Source of the DNA: Tubulanus polymorphus
Taxonomy: Eukaryota; Nemertea; Palaeonemertea; Tubulaniformes; Tubulanidae
Reading direction: 5' to 3'
Assembly: GCF_964204645.1 (NCBI RefSeq)
Contig: NC_134027.1
Span: forward strand, 17,784,485 to 17,848,484
DNA length: 64,000 nt
Position numbers and translations under genes: made by a program
The notes under the pieces: model-generated
What the model was told of the DNA's origin: nothing
Seen by the model: the letters and a program-made list of their open reading frames with translations, nothing else
Database searches by the model: none
Shown: positions 12,610 through 24,825 of the stretch, piece after piece
Layout: every line of letters begins with the position of its first letter
Position numbering within the stretch: position 1 is the first letter of the stretch

Positions 12610-13185
12610 ATTTGAGAAGTTTCACTTGGGCAGTGGTGGTCAGTGATGGTCAATTTATGAATTTTAATGGCGAATCCTTTCTAGTTTCACACCAAATGCG
12701 GTACCGGTATATCGTTCTTTCAAGAAGTTGCAATTGGTCAGTGGTGGTCAGTGATGGTCAATTTATTAATTTTCAATGGCGAATCCTTTCTAGTTTCACA
12801 TCAAATGCGGTACCGGTATATCGTTCTTTCAAGAAGTTTCAATTGGTCAGTGGTGGTCAGTGCTGGTCAATTTATGAATTTTCAATGGCGAATCCTTTCT
12901 AGTTTCACATCAAATGCGGTACCGGTATATCGTTCTTTCAAGAAGTTTCAATTGGTCATTGGTGGTCAGTGATGGTCAATTTATTAATTTTCAATGGCGA
13001 ATCCTTTCTAGTTTCACATCTAATGCGGTACCGGTATATCGTTCTTTCAAGAAGTTTCAATTGGTCAGTGGTGGTCAGTGATGGTCAATTTATGAATTTT
13101 CAATGGCGAATCCTTTCTAGTTTGACACCATAACGCGGTATATCGTTTTCATATTCGAGAAGTTTTAATTGGTCATTGGTGGTCA
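12610..13185 (+). repeat. ~109 bp tandem repeat inside T6 copy 1
   Basis: About five units with the core GGTCAGTGGTGGTCAGTGATG, then AATGGCGAATCCTTTCTAG and GCGGTACCGGTATATCG. Copies 2 and 3 hold about three units each, so the array changes length between otherwise similar elements. Open frames through it are repeats of one short peptide and are not treated as genes. Confidence 0.85.
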
Positions 13186-13751
13186 GTGATGGTCAGTGAT
13201 GAATTTGCAATGACGATTCCTTAGTAGTTTGAAAACAAACATTACATGATAAATTTCCAAAATTCGAAGTCAAGTGTTCAGACTCGGGGATATCTCAATT
13301 GGTCAGTTACTGACCATCATGGTGTCACCATTGTGGTCTATAGCTCAAATGAAACATGTGGAACCGACGAAGGGGCCCAAAAGCGTTAAGTCATTTCCTG
13401 GAGTGACGTGATCCAAAAATGCCCTAACTGGAAAAGGCAGTCTCTCAATTGGATGAAACCAAATCGGACAGGACTATTAAAATTTGGGAAGGTCACAGGT
13501 AGTGGTCTTTCTACGAAGCCCACGCGGTGAGCGTATTATCATGAAATCTTTTTTTAATACACCATGTACCACGAAAGTAATAAGCATCGTTGTAAGCACT
13601 TGAAACAGCCATTAACCACTTGAAACTGTCAGATCAAACATCATACCGCATCCCCGCAAGGAGGGGTGGTTCAGCAAACCGGAGTTTTCATTGGCCTCTC
13701 TAGACTACCCCACCAGTACGGGTAGCCGAGCAAACCGGAAAACTCATAATG

Positions 13752-14381
13752 TCTACATTGTAAAGAATGTAGGTTTTGCTGAAGGAAGGCACCCGGTGGC
13801 GTGACCAAAAAAATCACCCAACATATGATAGACTCGAGCAAATTAAGGGACCCGTGATTAAAAAAGAAAAAAAATCATTTTCTGCGAAAAACAACGTGGG
13901 AGTTTGGGAATGTTGATTACATATTGAGAGCCTATTGTTTTATTGATTACACGAGAATAAATTTTTCTGTAGCTAAAAAACGTCAGATTTCTACATTAAA
14001 TCTCATGGCTTCAATACTTTATATGTTTTACACTAAAGATTTGTTCCTAAGTATTACAACGGGTTGCATGGGTACCGAATTAGTGGAACAACGGTATATT
14101 ACATACGGATTATAGCGAATTTTACTCGAAACGGAAAAGGGGATAACGTTTGAAAAACGGGAGTAAAAAACACATAAAGATACGATATGTTAAAAACGTG
14201 CGGCATTTTTCTCCCAGGGATTGGCAAAATTTTGAGTTAATTATTCAGTACTTGTGTGGAGCGGGATGGTCATTTTCTAACACGCGGACCGCGCGCGCGC
14301 GTTATTCTCCGGGACTCGACCCTTAGTGATGCTGTGAATCCGGCGCGCTTATTATTCTAAAACATTCGACCCGTTGCTAAG
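13752..14381 (+). repeat. C repeat, left part (interrupted by T6 copy 2)
   Basis: C is a dispersed repeat marked by GAAGGAAGGCACCCGGTGGC at one end and CCCGTTGCTAAGGGACTGTGC further along. Here it runs in + orientation to GTTGCTAAG, then T6 copy 2 begins at 14382. C resumes at 23243 with GGGGCTGTGC. Intact C units at 29700-30360 and 31080-31530 give the undisturbed order. No protein is supported. Confidence 0.8.
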
Positions 14382-16949
14382 CATTATGAGAATGCCGGTT
14401 TGCTAGCGTATCTATTTAACACCTCTATTGCTCGGGTTAGTTTTACTACCAACGGGTGGCGCTGTATGTAAATTTCACATAAATCAACGACTTTCGGCTA
14501 TAAGCGGTACTTAAGACCACTTGAAAACATCATAGTCAATTACGGTAGTAGTGAAAATAAAAAGATACAGTACAAAGATACAGTACGGTGTACAGTTAAG
14601 GACATGATTCCATAGGACCCATACCAGAGATATTTTGTTCAGACAAGGACTATTAGTTTAACACTAATCTTCATTTTCAGCAATTAATGATCTGGTGAAT
14701 TAATTAGTGATTCGGTCTTTCGGTGGTTTGAGATAAAATTCCCGCAAAATTAGAACCTAACGAACTAGGGCTGACCACAAATTGCCCAACACATAAATTT
14801 TTGAAACGACACAATCCAATCATGTTTGGTATCAAATGTGGCGTGGACCATGGTCTTTTAACTGACCAATGCATGACCAGTACTGACCATATAGTAAATT
14901 ATTTGTTTGCAAACAATTAAGTTGTTTGGTGTCAAATAACTAGATATGATGTGGGCATTAATCTAAAAATTGTTTAACTGACCAATGCTTGACCAGTACT
15001 GACCAGTTACCAGTGCTAACCAGAACCCCCATAAGTAATTTATATGTTTAGTGAATCCTTCGTTAGTACTACTAGCTCTTACATTTAAATTTGTCACTTG
15101 AAAAAGTCTTTTCCGATTTTTGTTGTAGGTAGCGAGCTAACTTTGAAATTCCGCTAAAATGCATAAGATTTTTACGTAGGGTTTTGAACGAACAACGTTT
15201 CCATTTGTAATTGTAACGTGCGCATTTGAGCCTGTAACGTGCACATTTCACTCGCGTGAACGTGCGTATCAGTACCATTATGCGAAACTCGTCAAACTTT
15301 TACGATCAAGACTTTTAAACCGAACAAAAATGATATCATATCATATTATATATACATAATAATGAATAGATGGAATGATAATGTAGTAGTTTTAAACGTT
15401 TCGTAGCTGCTGTCCACTGACCACAGATCAAAGCTAATTGCCTGATATGAAATATATTTTTTTGTTATAGAGATGTACGTAGTAGATCAGTGAGAATTCA
15501 GACTTACGGTTAATTTTGTGTGATCACAACGCTAACCAATAGAGAAAGCTGTAAGGCCTAAGAAAAGAGGCATTAAGTATAACATATCTTTCAGTATAAT
15601 GATGAAGTATTCAACTGGCCATCACAACAATAGTTTGACTTATCTTATTGAAAAATACCGGAGTGTTAATGGGAAAACCTTGAATTCGACACTCAATTCC
15701 ACATTCGACACTTCAATTCCACACTCAATCGTTTACTTTGAAAACACAATTTGCATTTTGTGGACATGTATTTTTTTCTGCACCAAAAGCATGAAGTATA
15801 TTATCTTTGCTTGCAAAAATTTGAAATTTTGGGGAAGATTTTTGGCCTCGTTAACCTGTGAACACGCCCTTCATATATTTGCTAAGACCGACCCTTGAAA
15901 TAATGGTGAGAGTTTCGAGGATAATTTTGGTAGGATGTAAACTTAGGCCGCTTCGTATCCGTGGATGGTTGCTAATTATTGATTCTATACACAATAATCA
16001 TGAGTACCACGAGATTCGATAGAATATCGTTTTTCAATCATACGTACACGAATTATCGCGATATAAAGATAAATAATTTGTTCATATACTTTTTAGGTCT
16101 TATACTGTATATTTCTTTAGTAGTATAAATAAAGAGTGGATCAGCAGGCCACCTGAGACCATTCCACGATCTAAGGTCAGTTGCCAAAAGTTAGTTAGTT
16201 TACCAGTGGATAGTTAACATTTATAATGACAATTAAATTTTCATTGCTAAAATAACTTTGTACTTGTTGACTCAAAAGCAGAGAATTGAAAATACGATAA
16301 TACGATACGAAAACTCAGTATACAAATTCAGACAGATTATCTCTAGTGAGAGATCGAACGTTGTGTCGTTATTTTCTAATGATAAAACATGGTTTGAAAT
16401 TTGAAATGTGTACATTTGATCTTTTGATCTTTTACATTTGATCTTTTTCAGTGTATTTTGTCATGTATCATATTGGATGATAGTTAATTTAAACTATCTT
16501 TTGAGAAACGAGTCCCAGAGCTGTATCCTTTATTCCTGTAATAGAGGATGCAATCTATTTGCGACAATCAGCTAGTACAAATAGCTAGAAAAGGTAACAA
16601 TAGTGCATTGGCAAACTTAGAGCAAGCGCACATTGGTTGTTTAGGTTTTTCGAAGGGGAGACTTTTTGGGAAAATTAATCATTACTGAGATATATCCCAG
16701 GCGAGCATTTCCAGGGATTTAAAAAGTTGAGCTGTACACACAAGGAATTTTGTGTAGTCCAATATCCGTGATTACCTCGTGGAGAGATACAATCTAAAAC
16801 CAACCCTAGAGTCAAATATTTTACCACAATTTTTTATGATCAACAAAATGATTGAGTAATTGACATTCAAACAGTATTATCTAAATTCCACTCCATTTTA
16901 AACTCATTCATCTCTACACAAACTCCAACTTGTTGAACAGTCCACATTA

Positions 16950-17040
16950 AAATTAGGGACCACTATTCTTGCTCATCTACACTGGCTACCAATCTAACAA
17001 AGGATTGAATTTGAGTGTTTGATGTTATAACAATACCAGA
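16950..17040 (+). pseudogene. CR1-like LINE 3'-end relic inside T6 (copy 2)
   Basis: Same short reverse transcriptase C-terminal relic (HLHWLPI, stop, QRIKFE-like, here with one base change) as at 10150 and 34755. Confidence 0.5.
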
Positions 17041-19102
17041 CTGAATTATGGATTCGGTTTCTACTTTTTAATTGAACATTTATATCACATATTGGGCATC
17101 ATTTTTACCAGTATATATGGAATAACCTATCCATATATCATGTTCAATTTTATATAATCTGACTTTTGAGATGTCATCCAATCAATGCATTCGTATGCGG
17201 TCGTCGCTTTCAATAGCCACCACGGACTGGCTCCTTATTATTTCTTCGGCGATACCATTGGCGCACGATCCCACACGTTTCTTGCACCAGCCCTAGAATG
17301 CTCAATATTCGTCACGAACCCCGATTTGAATTTAAATTCAAAATACTCCTAAAACACACCTGTTAACTAGACTACTCTAAAACACCTTTATGTGCAAGAA
17401 TCAGTGAAATTGGCGCTTTATCAGTTGTATTCATCATTCGTACTCACGAATCTCGTATCGTATCCTATGAATGTGGAGACCCATCCTCGTAAAGAGAATG
17501 AATAGGCTCTGTTGCGTTCATATCATTTGATATGAGGCTACGTGTCATCTTCAATTGAAATCACGTTGTTTTTCTAAAGGGTGGGTTAGAATATATTCTT
17601 ATGTTTTTGTTTCTCTGAATGTTGCTATTTAAGAGTTCAATCATTTCAGTCTACCAAACAAAGGATTTTCCGTATGTTTCGTGACATGTTTTTCCATAAC
17701 CCTAGGACAGCATTATAGGTATTTTTTCGCAGATGACTGAAAGCTGCTGTCCCTTTCTAGTAATTTGATGATATCCGTCGAAATATAAATTTTAAAAAGG
17801 AATCAGGCATATCTTCTTGTTTGACTAAGTATGAACTCAACAACAAGTGACACTCCCTTCAAAGGCGCCGAAGTAAAATCATGTGTCGAGTGGAGATGAT
17901 ATTGTGTCAGAATTTCTTCAAAATCGGAGAAAATTGAATATTTTGAAAATAATCATTTTACATGTATGTTTAAATCCGTTATAACTGGAGCAATTTTCAT
18001 GAAAAAATATCTATGGAATCAGTGAAATGTAATTAAAAGAATACTATGTTTAAAAAGTTATCAAAGACATTTGAAAAAAGTTTTCTGAATTCGTCAACTG
18101 TTAAACTAGTAACAACCAGATGTGTTCCCATTAAACCACCGACCGCGAGACGACTCGATGTGAGATGTGGCCTACACTGAAAATCTCAAGTGCTATACAA
18201 CCGGTTTTTAGGTGCCTCTGGATGTCGGCCGTTAAAAAACTGAACAATTCCCATTTGGAAAGGGCCTACGTAGTTAGAGAAAATTCAAGATGTGTATACC
18301 GTATCGTGTGATACAGGCTCCATATTTCATGTGCGTTTGGAATTTAACCTTGTTTATAACGAAACACGTGTGGCGAAAATTGTCAATATCTGGGGTGGGT
18401 TTGACCACAAAATGTCTTTGGTGAAATTATATTATGTATTTCGGAATGGCCTTAAGCCGTTCTTTTCTCATTGTTTCTTTTTAGATGTACGTATTCCGGG
18501 ACGGGGCTGAGTGTTCTGCGGCGATGTTTCGGGATCTTTTCGGCTCAATTTCAATCTGACAGATTTTTGGCAGTCCTGTCAGATTCCAATTTCACGACCT
18601 GGGCAGGCCCCCGCGGTGTTGGCCACGCCACATCGCGGTGACATCAGCGATTTTTCGGCGCCTGTCCAGGCCATTCTTTTATCCTCCACCTACCTATTAG
18701 TGTGTGTTCACCTTTTTATATTCGAGACCCAACTTCTTTGATTTTGGGCCGTTTTGGTTCCGTCTCGTCGCCGGAGAATTCTCCAGCCCTGCTCGTGTTT
18801 ACGCTCGTTTTTACGACGCCGTTCGCTGGCGCCGCCTCACTTCCGTGTGAGCGTTTTCGCGGTGGTGCAGTTAACTCCGGTTTATTTTTAGTAAATATCT
18901 CCGTATCGGTCTTATAGTCGTCATTTTTCGCGTTAATCTTAAAATATTATAGAACTTAATTCTATTTCTCGCGTATGAAGTCTTTATTTAGGGATTTATC
19001 GTTCGTCACGGTCGAATGATTTCGCGTGCTCTACTTTGTCCGCGGAGCGTATCACTGCTCGTCACGCTTGACCAATCACCGCGTGCGTTGACCGCATGAA
19101 AA

Positions 19103-19110
19103 CTATAAAT
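19103..19110 (+). promoter_or_regulatory. TATA-like box in the solo LTR
   Basis: CTATAAAT lies in a GC-richer stretch in the first third of the LTR-like unit. If the unit is an LTR this is a plausible RNA polymerase II promoter. No start site can be shown. Confidence 0.35.
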
Positions 19111-19698
19111 TTGGCGCAATCGCGCTCATTGGCAACTTGGCTCTGGCAGAGCCACATTAGAAACTCTTTCTTGCTGCCTCTTCACCGTTTTACGAATCGG
19201 ACGCTGTAAATCGTACAGATCATGTAAGAAGACAATTTTACTTTCTATTTAAGACACGGGCCTCCGGGTCGTCTGACCCCGGGATCGCTGCAGTGGTTTT
19301 TGACATCCCGCCCTCAGTGAGTCCCGGGTGCCGACGCACCCGGGGGCCGTGTAGTCGTCGGCCATGGGCTGCCGATAAACTCGTCACTTACAATCCTGTA
19401 AATATTGTAAATTCTCCGTCAGTTCATCGTCTGTTTAAATTCAATCCTTTGACGATGCCATCTTAACGCTCTCGTCGCTGTAATTACTAATAGTAATAGT
19501 AATAATAATAGTATAGTATATCTTCTGTGCTATTTCCGTAATTTTACTCCGAGATGTCGTTTCTGCTGACCATGAAAATCGCCTGTATTCACTAACTCCT
19601 TTTTCGAACGAACACGCGGTCGTTTCTCCTCCTTGACGTCGCCTCTGAATTTCGACTCTTCGAGTTCGCATCAACGACATTTTGAATTTGGCGCGCTG

Positions 19699-20360
19699 TC
19701 GTTGATTAACGACAACGCTCGTCGTTAACTATTTGACGCTCCGTCGTATAATTCTTATCGTTGATTAACGACAACGCTCGTCGTTAACTATTTGACGCTC
19801 CGTCGTATAATTCATATCGTTGATTAACGACCACGCTCGTCGTTAACTATTTGACGCTCCGTCGTATAATTCTTATCGTTGATTGAAGACAACGCTCGTC
19901 GTTAACTATTTGACGCTCCGTCGTATAATTCATATCGTTGATTAACGACCACGCTCGTCGTTAACTATTTGACGCTCCGTCGTATAATTCTTATCGTTGA
20001 TTGAAGACAACGCTCGTCGTTAACTATTTGACGCTCCGTCGTATAATTCTTATCGTTGATTAACGACCACGCTCGTCGTTAACTATTTGACGCTCCGTCG
20101 TATAATTCTTATCGTTGATTGAAGACAACGCTCGTCGTTAACTATTTGACGCTCCGTCGTATAATTCATATCGTTGATTAACGACCACGCTCGTCGTTAA
20201 CTATTTGACGCTCCGTCGTATAATTCTTATCGTTGATTGAAGACAACGCTCGTCGTTAACTATTTGACGCTCCGTCGTATAATTCTTATCGTTGATTAAC
20301 GACAACGCTCGTCGTTAACTACTTGACGCTCCGTCGTTAACATCTTAATCGTTGATTAGC
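19699..20360 (+). repeat. 59 bp tandem array, ~11 units, inside solo LTR
   Basis: Each unit reads TCGTTGATTAACGAC, AACGCTCGTCGTTAAC, TATTTGACGCTCCGTCG, TATAATTC. TTAACGAC and GTCGTTAA form an 8 bp stem with a 7-base loop. From the third unit onward, units with GATTAACGACCACG alternate with units with GATTGAAGACAACG, which breaks the stem, giving a 118 bp higher-order period. The last units decay toward 20360. Confidence 0.9.
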
Positions 20361-22369
20361 TTCGACGCTCGTTTACTGAGACCTAAGTTATATTAGATAC
20401 ACACCGGAGTCCGCCGCGCCACCGCTTCTATTTGACGTTCGGTCGTCTCCTTTGTATGCTACCGTACATTGACTGTACCAAGGCTTTGCAAGCCATGAAG
20501 GGCACATTCTTTTTATATATCGAAATGTAAATAATCAAGGTGTTTTGCGTGTGGACATGATGTCCCCTTGGCATCAAGAACGATGAACTTTGTATTATAA
20601 GAAAATATATATACTTAATAATTCGTACTACATTCCAATCAAACTTCGAATCTTGCGTTTATTTGATTCGCCGGCACTGGAAGGAAGGACGAGGATTTCT
20701 GTTGTTTTCCTGCTGCATCGAACCCATTTAGTTCTACGTGAGGATCGTTCCCCTATTGAACGTCGCTACGGACAACACTTATGCATACGACTAGTTTGAC
20801 AGATCTGGCATGAGTCGCAATTAGCTCCTGAGATGACGGGGGACAGCTATGTGCGAGAGGGCACTTGGAATGGGGGTAGCCATATCCGCCGAGTAATCAA
20901 CACTGCGAGTTTCGTCCGAGGAAAGCCCCTAAAGCGGATTACTCTGAGGAGAGCGGGTTGGGGGGTCTGTATTAGCCACACAGATTAAGGCTACGTGGAG
21001 TAGGGAGGCGACTGTTTGGAGGAGAGCGTACTGCTTAAGCGCCCTTTTTAGCGACATTTTTCAATAGAGGAACCGATTCTACATATTTTATACCATTTAC
21101 TTTCCTGGGGAAGACAAGAGTCTCCTTGCCGTATTCACTACCCGAGTGCGGTCGACCCAGGCGGACCCGTGTAGCGAGCGCCCCGGCACAGCAGAGTGAC
21201 AACGACTACGCTACCTATGGACAACAGCAGTCACTACCTGAATTACTATTTTATATGTTTACACTACAACCGCTACACACGCATGTATTTATGCTATTTT
21301 AGATTTTAAAAGAGCGCACGAAAGTGTTTCATGAGACCCGCAAATAACGTCAAGTTATTCATGCATTTTTGATTTATATGAATAAATTTCGCTTCGAAAT
21401 GTTTAAATTTCTCAGGTGGATTATTCAATAAATTCACAACAGTCCATTATGGATTAGTTTGACGCCAATCGTTCCTTTAAAGATCTTTCTTTCCCGAAGA
21501 AAGATTTTCTTAAAAACTTTGATTATGGTGAATCTTTTATGTGTCCGATAGATATCTCGGGTATTATACTAGAACACAAATTTTTAAAGATATTCATAAC
21601 ATACTGAAGGATATCACAGTTTATACCCGAAAATATGCTGTTGGATAGATCTTTTGGTTTCGAAAAGTTGTCCGATTCGTGTGAAATAGGGGGCTCGCAT
21701 GCGACAGTAAAAACGGTACTTGTGTAATAAGTGAACTTCATCATTGATATTTTCACTAATCTACTTGAATTCCAAAAAAGAACTGACAATGAAAAAGGGT
21801 TACAGCTGTGACTGATATCACTCCAAATTTCAATTCCTATGAACACTTTTCATATAAAGAAAACTATTAACGAAACAGTTTTTAGAGGCGAAGAATCCGC
21901 GTTACCATCGAATTTTCAAAACTTGAAGGAATGGTTAATGCCTCGGTGACCACTGGTCTAGTACGCGGTTTTCTGAAATGAAAGTGGCCATTGGTTGAAA
22001 GACGGGTGTTAGTCACCTTGTGATTTAATTGTTTTTCATGCATCGATTAATTAATCTTATTATAACTTATTTGTAGGCGCTTCCCGCATTTGTAGGCGAT
22101 TCCGCAACATTTTCTATTCGTTGAGTTTTCAAACGCAGTACTGTTCAGATGATTCGAGTCAAGTAGTAAAAAAGTTTATGTATTAGCATTACTATGCAGT
22201 GAAAATAACGCACTGCGGCAAGTGAGGTGCTGTGATCCAGATGTGTAACCCATTTATGGGTAATAAATTTTCATCATGTCAACGCCATTCAAAAACAGTA
22301 GCAAAACTTTCTGCTGGTTTCTAGAAATAGCAATACGACGACAAGCACTTTCGAATTCGACCACGATAT

Positions 22370-22690
22370 TTGAGAAGTTTCACTTGGGCAGTGGTGGTCA
22401 GTGATAGTCAATTTATGAATTTTAATGGCGAATCCTTTCTAGTTTCACACCAAATGCGGTACCGGTATATCGTTCTTTCAAGAAGTTTCAATTGGTCAGT
22501 GGTGGTCAGTGATGGCCAATTTATGAATTTTCAATGGCGAATCCTTTCTAGTTTCACACCAAATGCGGTACCGGTATATCGTTCTTTCAAGAAGTTTCAA
22601 TTGGTCAGTGGTGGTCAGTGATGGCCAATTTATGAATTTTCAATGGCGAATCCTTTCTAGTTTGACACCATAACGCGGTGGTCAGTGATG
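22370..22690 (+). repeat. ~109 bp tandem repeat inside T6 copy 2
   Basis: About three units of the GGTCAGTGGTGGTCAGTGATG array, shorter than in copy 1. Confidence 0.8.
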
Positions 22691-23242
22691 AATTTGCAAT
22701 GATGATTCCTTAGTAGTTTGAAAACAAACATTACATGATAAATTTCCGAAATTCGATGTCAAGTGTTCAGACTCGGGGATATCTCAATTGGTCAGTTACT
22801 GACCATCATGGTGTCACCATTGTGGTCTATACCTCAAATGAAACATGTGGAACCGACGAAGGGGCCCAAAAGCGTTAAGTCATTTCCTGGAGTGACGTGA
22901 TCCAAAAATGCCCTAACTGGAAAAGGCAGTCTCTCAATTGGATGAAACCAAATCGGACAGGACAATTAAAATTTGGGAAGGTCACAGGTAGTGGTCTTTC
23001 TACGAAGCCCATGCGGTGAGCGTATTATTATGAAATCTTTTTTTAAACCACCATGTACCACGAAGTAATAATAAGCATCGTTGTAAGCACTTGAAACAGC
23101 CATTAACCACTTGAAACTGTCAGATCAAACATCATACCGCATCCCCGCAAAGAGGGGTAGTTCAGCAAACCGGAGTTTTCATTGGCCTCTCTAGACTACC
23201 CCGCCAGTACGGGTAGCCGAGCAAACCGGAAAACTCATAATG

Positions 23243-23384
23243 GGGGCTGTGCTTTTTGTGGGATTCGAATCCAGTCTTCCAATTGGTTTCTACGGAGAAA
23301 TACGCACTAAAAATACTATTTTTTGACAATATTTTGTGAATATTCTTTGTAAATATTCTGAAAATTACACAAAATCATTTATAG
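23243..23384 (+). repeat. C repeat, right part
   Basis: Continues the C unit broken at 14381: GGGGCTGTGCTTTTTGTGGG, then TTCTACGGAGAAATACG and a stretch ending CACAAAATCATTTAT. It stops where an LINE 5'-end-like sequence begins at 23385. Confidence 0.7.
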
Positions 23385-24000
23385 ACGGACGCCGGGCGCC
23401 GCAGGCGCCCGGAGGACTTCCCTTTGATAAACGCGTATATGTGGATTCTAGAAAATGTCTTCTTAACCGATTCTGACTTACTGACAAAGTCAGAAAAAAA
23501 TGAAGTCAGAGTACGTCCGGTTTGAAGTTCATGGGGAAATCGGAAGTAGAATTACGTCACGCCAAAATCCGGCAGCGAAGTAACTAAAATCCGGCAACTT
23601 TTGGATCGGGTGATTTCAGAATGTATTTATTTCGTGAAATTTCGACCAAGATTGGATCGTTGAATCGTTGAAAAATTTCACGGCTGCGCGGCGGATCGCC
23701 GATCGGTCTCGCTCGAGCAGCAGCAGCAACATCGCTGTCGGCAACAACATTAGTCTCCGCCCCTTCTGTCACCAAATAAGGAATTCGGTACCGCTAGCCA
23801 CGTGCACTGCTTATTTACTTGAGCCGTAGATTCCCGGTACTCGACATTACCGGAGGATTAGAAACAAATTAATATTTTTCGTAAGAGAAATCAATTTTTG
23901 TATTGACATTTGAATTTTCCTGCTGATAATTAATTAATTCGATTCTTTCTGGCAGAAAATAATTTTCCGATTGATGCGTTTTAACGCGTCTTCCATTTTT
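23385..24000 (+). mobile_element. LINE 5'-region copy without coding part
   Basis: This segment matches the 5' region of the LINE at 24733: both start AGACGGACGCCGGGCGCCG, share GCGTATATGTGGAT and TTCATGGGGAAATCGGAAG, and reach CAGAAAATAATTTTCCGAT. Similarity fades after about 23985. The GC-rich start folds into a CGGGCGCC / GGCGCCCG hairpin. It is either a broken LINE copy or a second promoter unit. No protein follows. Confidence 0.6.
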
Positions 24001-24732
24001 CTCCGTAATTAAAAAATTCGTAGTTATCTTCTTGTCCTTTTGTTTTCGAATGGTGCTAATTTCTAAATTAACAACCAGGTCAAAATTCTTCAATCTTGCA
24101 AAAAACCAGTCTCAGTCTGACTCAGTTTCACTTCGAAATGTCGGGTTACAGTGGTTTTGCAAAGTGGTTTAAACCATCGAATAATTCTTGATACACTAAT
24201 CTAAATCGAAATAGTAGTGACATACAGTGCCACGGGTAAGCCAAAGACCAAAAATTAATATCAATAAATAATTCAGTTGGGAAATTAGGTCAAGTCTTTT
24301 TTCTGGCAGAAAATTGAATTTCATTATCTTAAAAGCCCAAATTTTCTATAACCAGAAATTAATCAAACTTAGAGTTGCAGTTTCATCGTCTTCCCCCTCC
24401 CCCAACTCTCTGGCATTATTTTTCATTTTTCCAAGTTTTATCTAAGAATTGATATGCTTTGGGCCCAAAGTACAATTTCAATATGAAAAAAATTTTATCA
24501 AAGTTACTTTCCAGTTCCATGGGATTGACAACAATTAATTGTCTCTGTGTTCCTAGTCACTGACAATATTTTGAGCGTATTTCGTTATACACTCAAAATA
24601 CACACTACATGCACAATACACAATATCAATATACACGAGGTTGTTTTCGAATCGAAATGATTTGTTAGTATAAAAAGTTAAATCAAGCTGTGACGAAGCG
24701 TCCGTCACTTAGATTTCATCTATTACATATTA
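24001..24732. other. Non-coding stretch between the two LINE 5' regions
   Basis: AT-rich; one CA-rich patch lies around 24590-24640 (repeated ACAC and ATACAC). No open frame with family residues and no repeat shared with the rest of the window was found. Confidence 0.45.
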
Positions 24733-24825
24733 GACGGACGCCGGGCGCCGAAGGCGCCCGGAGGACGTCCCTTTGGTAAACGCGTATATGTGGATACTAC
24801 GAAGTGTCTTCTTAACCGATTCTGA

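Larger units (their letters stand above)
4797..13751 (+). mobile_element. T6 element copy 1 (rearranged, giant palindrome)
   Basis: T6 is a ~5.9 kb non-coding repeat bounded by inverted termini: CATTATGAG-AATG-CCGGTTTGCT on the left and the complement of CATTATGAG-TTTT-CCGGTTTGCT on the right. Copy 1 is abnormal. A 20 bp left-end stub (4797-4816) is followed directly by an inverted right end at 4817. The inverted right half runs to 7656, a 34 bp scrap of a hAT-like element follows (7657-7690), then the normal interior and right half run to 13751. Long open frames with family features are absent; the small shared frames drift with the DNA. Confidence 0.85.
18369..21277 (+). mobile_element. Solo LTR-like insertion in T6 copy 2
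   Basis: A 2,909 bp insertion that begins TGTGGCGAAAATTG and ends CAACCGCTACA, with short inverted TG...CA ends. It is flanked by CACG at 18365-18368 and 21278-21281, while the uninterrupted T6 copies have one CACG at this point (GAAACACGCATG). A TG...CA unit with a 4 bp duplication, a TATA-like box (CTATAAAT, 19103-19110) and no internal coding is what a solo LTR of a Gypsy-type retrotransposon would look like. An LTR this long is unusual. Small open frames at its left side show no family features. Confidence 0.65.
14382..23242 (+). mobile_element. T6 element copy 2 (with solo-LTR insertion)
   Basis: A full T6 copy from CATTATGAGAATGCCGG (14382) to CGGAAAACTCATAATG (23242). It is 8.86 kb, or ~5.95 kb once the 18369-21277 insertion is removed. 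Both flanks are halves of one C repeat, which shows that T6 is a discrete mobile unit. The right end holds two tandem copies of the AGCAAACCGGA terminal motif ~65 bp apart. No target duplication longer than about one base can be seen. Confidence 0.85.

Noticed and set aside
12610-13185. Regular repeats that might suggest a CRISPR array
   Set aside because: The ~109 bp units are contiguous with no unique spacers, there are no cas genes and the context is a eukaryotic transposon.
18292-18917. Three overlapping + strand frames in the solo LTR
   Set aside because: They cross the T6/LTR boundary or lack any family residues; GC-rich DNA alone explains the missing stops.
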